The notes below the pieces were generated by a model. It did not search any database and was not told the origin of the DNA. It saw only the letters and a program-made list of their open reading frames with translations. The position numbers and the translations under genes are program-made. From contig OW387148.1 of the NCBI GenBank assembly GCA_936440205.1, positions 682,001 to 746,000 of the forward strand: 64,000 nt of DNA, read 5' to 3'. Each line of letters begins with the position of its first letter. Positions within the stretch are counted from its first letter, which is position 1. The stretch comes from Lepidonotus clava. Lineage: Eukaryota; Annelida; Polychaeta; Phyllodocida; Polynoidae. This document shows, one piece after another, positions 44,600 through 55,215 of the stretch.

Positions 44600-44825
44600 G
44601 TAAAATATATATAAGTGCTGCGTGTAAGAGGAGCAGCGTAAGTGCTGCGTGTAAGAGGAGCAGCGTCGGAATGAAAATCCGCGGGTAAGACCCGGAAGTT
44701 GTGTCTGTTTCCAGGAAGTCATATCGTAACCAAGGGAGAGGGGTGTCCCATGGAAGTTGTGTCCTGTGAATTGAGGGTATGTGCCTGTAGGTGGCAGCAA
44801 TGTCCCGCGATTAAAATAGCCTACA
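44600..44825 (-). repeat. Ngaro-like split repeat A1
   Basis: 226 bp, equal to A2 plus a 27-bp internal duplication. It marks the element's outer end towards the ABCC4-like gene. Confidence 0.92.
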
Positions 44826-44889
44826 ACCTCGGCTCAGGCCTAGGCCTACCAGCACCAGGCCTCGGCCCTAGCCCTCGGCAAAACGAATA

Positions 44890-45150
44890 CTGGAGATCTC
44901 GGTCCGCAAGAGAACTCGGTCCAGGAGAACTCGGTCCTCTGGAGAACTCGGTCCAACAGTCTTTCTAATGGGAAGCAAACCAAATATATATCCCTCTCTT
45001 CTAATAGATCTCTAGGGTTCGTATCTAAAAGGCTAACTCGTCCCTATTCCTAGTCTGTGGGCTGGAAACTGCCAAAATATCTAGTGGACCGAGTTCTCCA
45101 GCGGACCGAGATCTCCAGGACCGAGTTCTCCAGCGGACCGAGATCTCCAG
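44890..45150. repeat. Foldback: two opposed arrays of GGAGAACTCGGTCC
   Basis: 44890-44954 has four units of GGAGAACTCGGTCC or GGAGATCTCGGTCC. 45086-45150 has four units in reverse complement. The 65-bp arms are separated by 131 bp and could form a long hairpin. It lies 0.7-0.9 kb upstream of the ABCC4-like ATG. Confidence 0.85.
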
Positions 45151-45834
45151 TTACCGGCAAAACAAACGGTTAAAATCGTTCTGATCCAACGATCTAAGTC
45201 GAGAGACAACATCACTGAAATCATTTCAAGAGTAAGATAACACTTACCTTTCCCAGTTTTTTTCTGCAGAAGCAAATGTCTTTCCACAAGTCGAAGAGTT
45301 TTGTTTTTAATTTTACACGACTTCGCGCCAGACGGTTTAAGTAGGTCATACTCTCAACGAAAACTTCTTATCACAAACTATGACAAATATAGAATATTAT
45401 ATAAAATATCAAACAAAAGAGATCAATAAAAGGTGTAACTAATGTTTTATTCCGACTAAACCACGAGATAAGAGGAAAACGTGGCGTTATTGTAACTGGG
45501 TTTGAGACTATTCTGCTGCTGAAGCTTGTTTTCGGCGGGGACGTGCAGAAGGCCGTTAACCAATATATATATATATATATATATATCTTTTTCTTTTATT
45601 CACGGCCCATTTCTGAGCAAAGGAAACAAATCAGGTATAGCCGATAGCTACAAGGCATCACTGATCACAAAATAAGAACGATGTTTTGCTAAATTCACTA
45701 GATGAAATAATTACTAAACTAGCTTACAAACTGGACGGTAGTGGCGCAGCTGTAGAGCTGAGATTGTTGTGTAAGTTGCGGCGTGAACAACACGCTATAA
45801 TTGCTGCTCGTCCGGGAAACGCTACAACTTTAAA
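45151..45834 (+). other. Presumed promoter and 5' UTR of the ABCC4-like gene
   Basis: Holds a (TA)n tract at 45566-45586 and no repeated element I recognise. The transcription start is not visible. The 60 bp before the ATG are relatively GC-rich (GCTCGTCCGGGAAACGC). Confidence 0.4.
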
Positions 45835-45908
45835 ATGGACGAGTCAGATAAAGAGATTAAGCCAAATCCCGTCAAGGATGCCAACTTCATGTCAAAGCTC
45901 TTCTTCTG
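45835..45908 (+). CDS. ABCC4: ABCC4-like transporter, coding exon 1
   Basis: ATG, then 24 codons and two bases, ends at a consensus donor (TTCTTCTG|GTGAGTTC). The peptide MDESDKEIKPNPVKDANFM followed by SKLFFW matches the human MRP4/ABCC4 amino end (VKPNPLQDANLCSRVFFW) in sequence, length and intron position. ABCC4 is an ATP-driven exporter of cyclic nucleotides, prostanoids and conjugates in the plasma membrane. The ATG context is TTTAAAATGG, with A at -3 and G at +4. The next exon is 6.9 kb away at 52766. Split codon TG|G restores the WW pair (FFWWLNPLF) typical of the family. Confidence 0.85.
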
Positions 45909-47069
45909 GTGAGTTCATTGAGTTTTCATTCAAAGTCAGGGACAGTGCCAAGTTTCAGCCTCACGCTCCAGCCTCTTCGTTTGGGACCGGGATTGGCGTG
46001 GGCTTTGTGGTCAACGTGTCTTTCAAATCGTTGTTTCTTTTTCGCCTTTACATACCGAGCTAGTAGCAAATTAGTGTGCTGTTTTGACGGCTCATAAACA
46101 TCGAAATTAAATTTGTAGATCTATTGTTATAAATAAATATTTGATTGTCTAACTATTTCTCTTTTTTTTTTGTCATTATGATATTGGTCAGCCAAAAAAA
46201 GTAGATCTACAAATGTTTTGTTCTGGCAAACATACCCTGATATTTTGGTCCTCTAAAAAAAAAATTCAAAATATTACAATCCAGTTAAGAAATCAGTTAA
46301 AGAACCGGAGATGGCTTATACTTGATAAGTAGACTAGTCCGAGGAGATGTATTTTAGATATTGTTAGATGATCATGATAGAAATTGTTATGGAGGGTGTC
46401 TGTAGCCGCTTCTAATATTATTGAGATAAAAAAAGAAAAGTTGAATGAAATAACTAAATCGACCTACTTGCCCTAATTTTTACCATCCCATGTTACCTGA
46501 ATGCCATCTCTTTTGGGCGCCTAAAATTACCACTGAAGATAAGATCTAGTCTACTTGGTATCTGGAGGAAGGGGAAAAAAAATAATCTTTTTATATTGGA
46601 TTTTTGAAATTTAAAAAATAGGTCTATATCCCATAGAAATACTTAGTAAAGATCCTAATTGTTTGCAGACCCCCAGGTGAAAAATAAGATAAATGGTAGA
46701 TCTATATCTCAATTTCCTTCTGGCTATACTTTTCTCGTCCGACGTAGCCAGTCTTACACAGGCTAAATAGAACGGCTAGAGCTTGCCTATATTGAAAAAA
46801 TATCAACAGATTTTCTAAATGTTGAATACGTGAAACTAGAAGTACATTTAAAAAATGAATAGGTAGGTCGGCTATTTTTTTTCCCCTTGGATTATATATC
46901 TCAATTCATCCAGGCTAAGACTATGATATTCTTGTATTCCTATATTGCTTTTTTACTAACTACAATAAGAGAAATATTATGAATTAAAAACCATACATTG
47001 AACCAGTTTACAGATTTTTTTTAATTTTGTAATTTCAAGAAGCACAGATGTGTATTTTCCCCATCTGAA

Positions 47070-47195
47070 ATTCTATAATCAACATCCACGATTTTCTAGG
47101 GGCTAGTCGGGCCCCCATAGCTCACAGAATCGCGGGGCCGAAACCATTTTAAGGGCTTCGGGAGCCTGGTTATGTGACTTGTCCACCCCTAGATA
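47070..47195. mobile_element. Truncated CAGGGGTGGAC-family MITE
   Basis: TTTTCTAGGGGCTAGTCGGG, TTTTAAGGGCTTCGGG and the terminal GTCCACCCCT match the right half of the 39014 element. The left end is missing. Confidence 0.65.
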
Positions 47196-47888
47196 GGTGG
47201 TGTTAGATCTACTTTTTCATTAGCCACGTAGAAACCTAACAATTTAAACAGGTTAGATATATACAGCTCCTTGCTGACAAAATAATTATCATAGGTTTCC
47301 AACACCACAATTAATTATATAAATAATTGACAGTCTCGCACTGGGGACCCAGATGCAATCCCATTTTTTCAATCGTGAGGAAACCGCATGTCTTCAGGTC
47401 TCTGGCTTAAACGAGAACTGGCAGACCTGCTTATGAAACGATAGACTGACCCCATTCGCACTATTCAGCCCATTTCCCATGAAAGGGCTTGCACTGATTT
47501 TGGGTGACACACTTCACTATCCGTGCTGTAAACATTTATTACCATGAACTCTTGATCGGAATCAAATAATTGGTTGTTTAATCCACTTAGCTCAAGTGGT
47601 CAGGGCCGAGATTGGTAGCAGTTCCTCTCCTTATCACCCAAAGATAACACATGTATGGAGGTTACTGATCCCACCATCTGGCCTCAAAGTTACTATTTTT
47701 CAGGCTGATGCAAACAGTTAATGAAACTGCGGATAGATCAGTTGATGATGGTCATTTTATCATCTTCTCCCCAAATTCAAAATGTATATACCAACAAACA
47801 TTTCACATTAAACACCCAATGTACTGAATTGAAAAGATTGAAAGTGTAGCCTGAAAACCAAGAGTAGCTGCCTTTGCAGTGACCCTTA

Positions 47889-48464
47889 AGGCCATGACAC
47901 ATACACCGACCCGACCCGACGGTTGAGTCGGGTCGGGCTGAGTTGGTGTGTGTGTCATGGGGTTACGACTGTTTGGTTGGGCTTATTCCCGACGGATCTG
48001 TCGGATCGGAAATCATGAGATGTTGAAGATTAACAACTGAACTGTCGGGTCTGTGAGGCTTGGCACTTCTATGATATTTTTCAAACATATATTTACTTAA
48101 AAACAAGTTTGATATTTGGATGCATTATGAAATTAGCTTTAAGATGGTATATCATATGTTATTATACAACCATTACTCCTAATAAAACATTATGTTTATA
48201 CAAACAGGATGAAAATACTTAAAGTAATATTTACTAATGATTCAATTATGATATTCTCAGAAAAAGCAGTTATAACTTTTATGTTCTAAGTTACAACTTA
48301 ATTATCCATCATACTCATCAATATTGTATGGAAAGATACTATATTACTCCAACCAGTTGGTCGTTGTGTGTGGCACCCCCTGAAAATTCCCCACGACTGG
48401 TTTGTCTCCGACAGTCTGGTTGTAATGTCTACCGACGATCGAGTTGGTATGTGTGTCCGGGCCT
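47889..48464. mobile_element. 576-bp MITE, AGGCCATGACACATACACC ends
   Basis: The left AGGCCATGACACATACACCG and right GGTATGTGTGTCCGGGCCT are inverted, each flanked by TA. Next to the left end a second hairpin is formed by CCGACCCGACCCGAC and GTCGGGTCGGG, then GGTGTGTGTGTCATGG. Repeated GTCGG/CCGAC strings occur throughout. Confidence 0.75.
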
Positions 48465-49696
48465 TAAGGAGCAGATAATGAATATCAAAAAAAAAAAAGA
48501 AGAAGGAAAGGATATTACAGGTCTGCAAGAAAAGCGTTTATGGAAAAAGATCTTATACTGACTAGTGACTGTTTTTGTATGCAAGTTAATACAAAGGTAC
48601 ATTTATTAGTGTCATAATCTCTGACCTGTTCAGCGAATCCTGTACAAATGCGGGAGCTATGTTCTGCTGAAATCCATTATGTTCAACTACTAATCAATGT
48701 GTACTTAACCTGGTATTAATTGCCCTGTAACTATATATAGCTGACTTGCAGGAGCATAAGGCTGTCCTAAAAAAAAAGACTGATTGGGAGGGGGGGAGCG
48801 GACTTTGTTCAGTTCTCGATAAGTTTTTCCCAAAAATCGTTACATGTTCGTACCAACGCAAAAATAAAGATGGGGGAAAATCCCGGCCGCCCAGCGGCAT
48901 GTAAATGGCATAGTTGGACGTTTAGACGTGATAAATGAATCCTGTTGTCTACACCCGCATCGCGTGAACTTCCCAATCTGCTGCATGCTATCTATCAGCT
49001 GATCGCTACCCAGAAACAGACTTATATCATCAGAGTTCCTTGTATAAGATATTTCATGATACAAGTCAGTTAGCATAGATGTCGGGAGACTAAAACGTTA
49101 TATACATTCAAGTTTAATATTTGTTCAAGTTATTCTATATTCTTAGACACGGCACGTGAACGAATTTAAAATTGCGTTCGAATTCATCAACATTTTGAAA
49201 AATGATTCTGAAATATCCTGCAGTCACTAGCGCCTTCGCTTATATATATACACGTAGTATGTCTTCGTTTATTACGGAAAACTAGTTTTAAAATTTCAAC
49301 CACGTGAAAATTCTGTTTGGAAGCTGTACCCGATTAGCTTAGGAATAGGTGCATATATGTTTCGAAATTGTGCCCCAATGCTCAACCAAAAGGCAGAAGG
49401 AAACAAATGTTGACTTCCTGGGCCCACGATCCCGGAAAATGTGCTCCAAGTCGCGGACGTGTCTGCGGCCAGCCCAGGACTGTTTGTATTAGTGTGGGAC
49501 GATTTCCTTAATACTCGAACCGTCTTTACATCATCTGTGGAAATAAAAGAAGTTAAGCACTGGTGAATAAAGGAAACTACTACCGGTAGTGATACCAGTG
49601 ACGCAAACCTATGATCTTATGTTTCATTGAAATCAGGCCCATTGTAGGAGGGGCTCATAGATTGAAGAACTATTGAAAATAAATTTGAGGTTGCAG

Positions 49697-49700
<4 letters not shown>

Positions 49701-49736
<36 letters not shown>

Positions 49737-49763
49737 TTTTTTTTTTTTTTTTGGGGGGGGGGG
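49701..49763. repeat. (TTTA)n, T and G homopolymer tract
   Basis: About ten TTTA units run into 14 T and then 11 G residues. Simple sequence; possible length error in assembly. Confidence 0.9.
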
Positions 49764-51277
49764 AGTAAATGCGATGAGAATGATAAATGTGATACTAATA
49801 TCGCTTAATTTTCAACTTAACCAAAGTTTGAACCGAATTTCATAGCTGATACTTCGATTGGCGACTGAAAACTACTGTAGTTTAGGCACTTCTACTCACT
49901 TTCTTGCATTGTCTGAAAAAAAAAACAGACATAAGGCCACACAATATACATGTACATTGTACTATGATGTATTTGTGTCATTTTATGGTGAACATAGATA
50001 TATAGATTTTTATCAACCGATGGACTTATTTTGGATTTCAGATATATTTACTGTAACTCTATATATATGCAAGCTTTTTTGTTTCTTTCACTGTCCGATA
50101 TTAAAGACAATCGCTCCATTTTAGTTCTAGAATTGAGATTCTTTTAAAACTTTGGGAGATGAAAGCTTAGTATCTGTGCATGCCATAAATGGAAACAAAA
50201 TAAGAGGTCACCGTGGTAACTTTTTGATAAAATTTATCTGAATATATGCCAAATTTCTAAAATTTCAGCATTTTCACGAACTAAAACTGTATACAAATAT
50301 GTCCTTTTAATCTTCATGAAAGATATCAAATATGTCATGAACCTGCTTGAATATAAAGCCAACATATGAATCTTTGTGCTAAATGCACTATTTCACAAAA
50401 ATAAGAAAAAAGGGGGATTTTGGTGGATTTTGATTGGATAAATATCCTAATAAAAAAGTTAAATTTTGCATAAAAATGACAATGACAAAAAAATCAAAAT
50501 TGAAAAGTCCTTAAGATTTTCACATCTATTTGGGGTGAGTGTTAGCTTTCATTTTTTGAAAAAAAAATTAGGGGTCACCGACCTTACTTTTTCAGGAAAC
50601 TTAACTGTACATTTCAAGATTATGACCAGAAAAGTGGAAAAATTTGGAAAGTGTTTTGATTTTAAATTTCACTCTTCGAATATTTCTAAGCCATGTGGCA
50701 CCTACCATGACCAAGGTATATGAACCTTTCTTTAGATAAAACAACCTTATAAAGATAGGATGCACAGAAATCATGCCCCGTCAGCATATAGAATGGCATA
50801 TTTTTATTCCAAAAAGGAGGGTTTGGGCGAAAATAATACTTTTATTACAAATAAAATCGTAATAAATTAGCAATTGGTTATTCTCCGTTTTCGTTAAGTG
50901 GATGACGTCGATAGTCCGATATATCGGAGTAATAGGTTGTCCCAAGTCTCATAGAGATCAGTGTTAAAAATGGGGGGGGACACATCGTGCTATTTCTTAT
51001 AGGAAACATCTGCTTGGAGATTGAAAGTCGTTCCATAGAAAATGCCTTGAGAGTGTACTAATTAGCATAAATAAGTCTGTGTTCGGAGAGTGACGAGATG
51101 ATGTCATAATGATATTCTAAAAATAGAACGAAAGTAGGTCGGGAATGCCCCCATCACCACTGGGAGCGGCCATATTGAATAAATTTGCATATTACCAATA
51201 CAATCTCCTCACACAAATGAGCTCAGACTCTCAATCCATGCTGTATTGGGGTAAGGGGGTAAAAGGGTGAAGGGGAT

Positions 51278-51405
51278 GTCATGGCAATGTCATGGCACTG
51301 TCATGGCAATATCATGGCATTGTCATGGTAATGTCATGGTAATGTCATGGCACTGTCATGGCATTGTCATGGTACTATCATGGCATTGTCATGGTACTAT
51401 CAAGT
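51278..51405. repeat. 11-bp minisatellite GTCATGGCAAT, about 11-12 units
   Basis: Units GTCATGGCAAT, GTCATGGCACT, GTCATGGCATT, GTCATGGTAAT and ATCATGGCATT follow without gaps; only positions 1, 8 and 10 vary. The encoded frame is a repeat artefact. Confidence 0.92.
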
Positions 51406-51683
51406 ACATTTCATTTCGTTTTAGAAACCAAAGAATGGATAAGACGGAGATTTTGGTTTACTAAACCACATCCAGAATCTATAAAGTCGATCAAACCAGA
51501 ACTTGTATATTAAATCTGAGAAGATATATATATTCCTTAGGTTCTGGACTACAACTTTATCGCTTACTGTAGTGTATAGCAATTGGATCAAGGATAACAG
51601 AGATATGAGCAAAAACGCATTTTCCCTCCATAGACTTCTATAGTTAAGCATTTTCATCCATTTTCACGCTTCACTGCCCACCC

Positions 51684-51918
51684 CACTCTGCAACTTCGAC
51701 GCTCGCTTTGGCGAATCATCTCTGCACTGTAGCGACCACTGGGTCCGGCCGCGACCAGTCAAGCGCGACCAGCGGAAACCGCGGGACTATTTATAGGCCC
51801 CTTAAGCATTAGGCCGCGTAGTAATAATAGCCAGGGGTGGCGAGTTTTCTCCCTACATAGCAGAGTCTATTCTCACGGACTCATTTCTCGGCGCGGAGGT
51901 AGACCTCGTCGCAGATTG
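51684..51918. mobile_element. 235-bp MITE with 9-bp target duplication, copy 2
   Basis: The left CACTCTGCAACTTCG and a weaker right end CGTCGCAGATTG pair. TGCCCACCC (9 bp) flanks both sides exactly. Same family as 39365-39598 in the same orientation. Confidence 0.9.
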
Positions 51919-51985
51919 TGCCCACCCATGGAGCCAGGCTGCGCGGTATGCATGCGCACTAACCAATAGCGCGATTGCCCTTTAA

Positions 51986-52400
51986 GTTGAAGCGCAAAGG
52001 AGAAAACAAAAATACCAAATATAGTAAAAACCTCTTAATTTATATATATGTTAACAGCATTAGACTTAACTTAGCACAGATAGATAATACAAAAGGTTAA
52101 ATAAACTTTTGTTAAGAGTGTCAACCCACTCTCACAGCTTATCTCACAGGGCTGTGATGTCATCTAGGCTCTCAGTCACAGGTGTCTGTGTGTGCAGTCA
52201 CCAATAGCAAGAACCTTATCAGCTTGCCCTACTTACCTAAAAGAGCCTAGATGATGTAACCTGCACTCAGTAGAAGCCACTATACAAAATGATTTTTAAA
52301 CATAAATATCTCCTGTATCAATAATAAATATGTAGTGATTGTTGCAGACTGATGTAAAGAAACACATTCTTAACATTATATGAACCTTTGCGGTTCTCCT
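51986..52400. mobile_element. 415-bp TTAA-flanked MITE, copy 1
   Basis: The ends GTTGAAGCGCAAAGG and CCTTTGCGGTTCTCCT are inverted, with TTAA immediately outside both. This fits Kolobok or piggyBac duplications. An inverted copy lies at 56171-56588. Confidence 0.85.
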
Positions 52401-52765
52401 TTAAGTTTTCATTCTATGCACCCGTCAGGTGCGCACGTTCTACTTTCTAAAATAAAGATGTCATGACACCGAACCCAACGACGTTTTTGTAGACTGGTTT
52501 GATCTTTAATGCAGCGAATCAACATATTTCAACCCGTGAGGGCCTTCATCAGGATTGGTAAAATGCTGTTGCAATCGAAGGTATACCAATATTTCTAAAT
52601 GTACCGCGGCATTAATTTTTTGGTGACCCATCAAATAATATATGCATTTTGACGTCCGAAGGGAATCTTACTTCTTTTTTGTTCAACATGTACCTAGTAT
52701 TACGAAGCCTAAAGCTGCTGCAGGTTGATCAGTGATTGACTCCCTCTCTGTTTTACCCCCTGTAG

Positions 52766-52876
52766 GTGGCTGAACCCGCTGTTCAAGGCGGGCTACAAAC
52801 GGAGCCTGGAGGAGGCCGACATGTACAACGTGGTGGAGGCCGACTCATCCGCTGTCCTCACTGAACGACTAGAACG
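52766..52876 (+). CDS. ABCC4: ABCC4-like transporter, coding exon 2
   Basis: Acceptor TTTTACCCCCTGTAG and donor GTAAGG bracket 111 nt. After the split Trp codon it encodes [20 protein letters not shown] and [17 protein letters not shown], aligning with human ABCC4 exon 2 ([28 protein letters not shown]). This is the lasso/linker just before the first membrane domain. It is GC-rich, unlike the surrounding intron. It ends two bases into a codon. Exon 3 was not found up to 64000, so the gene runs on past the window. ABCC paralogues share this motif; the exon 1 match favours ABCC4. Confidence 0.9.
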
Positions 52877-53656
52877 GTAAGGCTGAAAGCAAGAGCACCC
52901 TCAATATAAAAATTAAGGGGTTTGTTAAAGGTTTTATCTAGGTTCATATAACACCATGTAATGTTACACATTTTCTTATTTCCCAAGCGTGGCTGCGTCT
53001 ACAGAGACTACTATTGACTATATGATATTATGATCATATGGTGTATATAAATGCTCGATTAAAAAGCTGGATTAAAAAGCTAGAAAACTGTTCACTTAAC
53101 TGATAAAATGTACCAGGCTCATCCTTTATGTCAGACATTTCGTTAATCATATTTATGTAATAACAGAAAGATTCACATTAAAATGATTTGACTATAGATC
53201 CTGTCACTAAATAGCGAGGCTAAACTTTAAGTTGCCTTCACTTGATTTACAAAAGTACTGATAACTTTTAAGTTATCTAATCAATTTGAGATATCTTGGT
53301 ATCATTTTGTAGCTAGAAATCTGTAGTTTGAGAATACATGGCTTTTACATTCCAAGAGAACATTCCAAATAACTTGGAATATTTGGAATAGCCCTGAAAA
53401 TCGGCTGAAATTTGTCATTTTAACTGACTTACAACTAGAACATTCTAAATAGAATGCACAAAAATATTTTCTTTTGAGAATTCTGTCAGAATTCCTTTCA
53501 GAGAATTGAATTTGCAATCTGACAATGTATAATATGACTACATGCTGAATATGAGTAGAGTATAAGCTCCATTGGAAGGCTGAGGTGAAATTCCATAATT
53601 TTGGCACTTTTGCTCATTTGCATACATTTGCTTATCAGTTAATAACATTATAAGTA

Positions 53657-53878
53657 CCGTAAAACCCCTAATTTAAGCCGCGGCTTAAATAAGGGTTTGG
53701 TTGAGAAATGAAATCTTATTAGGCCACCACTTTAAGGGTGCGGCTTAAATTAGGGGTTTACATAACCTTGAATTCAATGGCACACAATCAAAAATTATGA
53801 AAAAACATGTCCAAAGATAAACCCCAAACTTGGGGTGCGGCTTAAATTAGGGTGCGGCCTAAATTAGGGGTTTTACGG
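53657..53878. mobile_element. 222-bp MITE, CCGTAAAACCCCTAATTTAA ends
   Basis: The left CCGTAAAACCCCTAATTTAA and right TAAATTAGGGGTTTTACGG are inverted repeats flanked by TA. Internal GTGCGGCTTAAATTAGGG units repeat three times. It lies in intron 2 of the ABCC4-like gene. Confidence 0.85.
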
Positions 53879-55022
53879 TAGTTCTCAAGTGGAATGTTTT
53901 GTGTTTTACTGCCTGTTTTTCATAAATAACATTAATTCCAGCTTTTAAAGACAGTTTGTTTACTATTTAACTTCTGAAAGATAATAAAAAGATAATATCC
54001 TGGAAGGCTTTCAAGCATTGAAAATAACTCAGTCTAGATGATCCAATTCAGCACTAGGCCCATATTGTCATACAGGAATCGGGGTGCCATATCTATCACT
54101 CACATGCGGTTAAAATTCATATTCCAATGCCTTTATCAATTTTGTTTAAAGAACAAACAAAGTTAAGTAGATGGATATGAATTGAGTTTAGTTATTTATT
54201 GATTTTCTTTGAGAAAGTAAATGATAATTACTCATTGAAATAAACTGGTCTAACCTAGAAAATGAAATTGTGGATTTATATGAATACATTTGGAGCTTTG
54301 GGGTAGGTAAACCAGCCATATTTGGATGGAAGTCCCTATTCTTTTGTCCCTAACATATATACTAATTGTTTAAAAATGTCTAAACCCATCAGTCATCCTC
54401 TGAGGTTGTTTTCAGTCCATAATACATGTTACATATGGATATATCTTTAGTCTATTAAGGCATAAACTTGAAGTGAACCTCATAACCCAGTGTTCTCTCT
54501 ATTTGATGACTGGATCTATAGGTTGTTCCTGAGGTAACGGGTCTAGGTTAATTTTGTGGACCAATACTAAACCAACCTATTAGCAGACAACCAGTCAGAA
54601 GGTCTATCTGCCACGTTTAATGCTGTTGGCCAATTTTCTAGTTTTCGCTGTGATAAAGCGGTTTGCTTGAAGGGGACGCAACAGGCTGGCCCCAAGATTA
54701 GCCCTGGTTGTGTAATACAGCTGACCGGCCTTGTTTAGGAAGCAGCCCCTCCCCTTAAGTACATCCTATTTACCCAGTAATGAGGAGTGCTACTTCTAAC
54801 CCACGGTCCTTGCAAAACCCTGCCGCTTGCATACAAATTGACCTGTGTCACGAAGTCAAAGAACTTAGAATAGGAAGAATGCATACGCAAGGGTCTGTCT
54901 GTTACTGTTGCGCTATTCATCTCTGGCATGACCATGCAGTTTTCGGTTGATCCATAGTCTCATAGTTTGAGTGTATTGCACACGGGCTTTCTTAATACAC
55001 ATCGTCACGACATGGTTCCTAT

Positions 55023-55028
<6 letters not shown>

Positions 55029-55060
<32 letters not shown>
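55029..55060. repeat. (TA)n microsatellite
   Basis: About 16 TA units. Confidence 0.9.
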
Positions 55061-55062
<2 letters not shown>

Positions 55063-55075
55063 TTTTAAGAAAATA

Positions 55076-55215
55076 ATATTTAATTGGGATTTGTGGAGTT
55101 TTCTATTGATAAAACCGACAAAAATATTCATCATAAATCACTTAGAATTGTGAATAATGATGAATTTATATTGATGGCGGCCATCCCACTTTGGGAGATG
55201 TGACGTCATGTGCAC
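55076..55215 (-). repeat. Dispersed repeat Y, partial copy 3
   Basis: In reverse complement it carries CACATCTCCCAAAGTGGG, GGCCGCCATCAATATAA and CATTATTCACAATTCTAAG, matching the left half of the copies at 8107 and 26676. Confidence 0.45.

Larger units (their letters stand above)
39657..44825 (-). mobile_element. Ngaro-like (DIRS order) tyrosine-recombinase retrotransposon, looks nearly whole
   Basis: Read on the minus strand the element is A1 (44825-44600), Gag-like region, reverse transcriptase with RNase H, tyrosine recombinase, then B1 (40283-40091), A2 (40090-39892) and B2 (39849-39657). This A1-ORFs-B1-A2-B2 layout of split direct repeats is diagnostic of Ngaro/PAT-type elements. The B copies differ at about one site in 193 bp. 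The A copies are alike apart from a short internal duplication. The open regions are long, so it looks young and close to whole. Members integrate by a tyrosine recombinase, so no target duplication is expected. It ends 1.0 kb upstream of the ABCC4-like start codon. Confidence 0.9.
45909..52765 (+). other. Intron 1 of the ABCC4-like gene
   Basis: 6.86 kb between GTGAGT and CCCCTGTAG. It carries MITEs (47070, 47889, 51684, 51986), an 11-bp satellite and AT-rich spacer, for example 48900-51270, where I recognise no gene. A right-truncated GGCTGTCC-type MITE end lies at about 48759. Confidence 0.7.

Noticed and set aside
51830-51905. Hammerhead-ribozyme-like string TGAGTCCGTGAG on the minus strand of the 9-bp-duplication MITE
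   Set aside because: The GAAA core and stem III are missing, and the other copy (39365-39598) does not keep the pairing.
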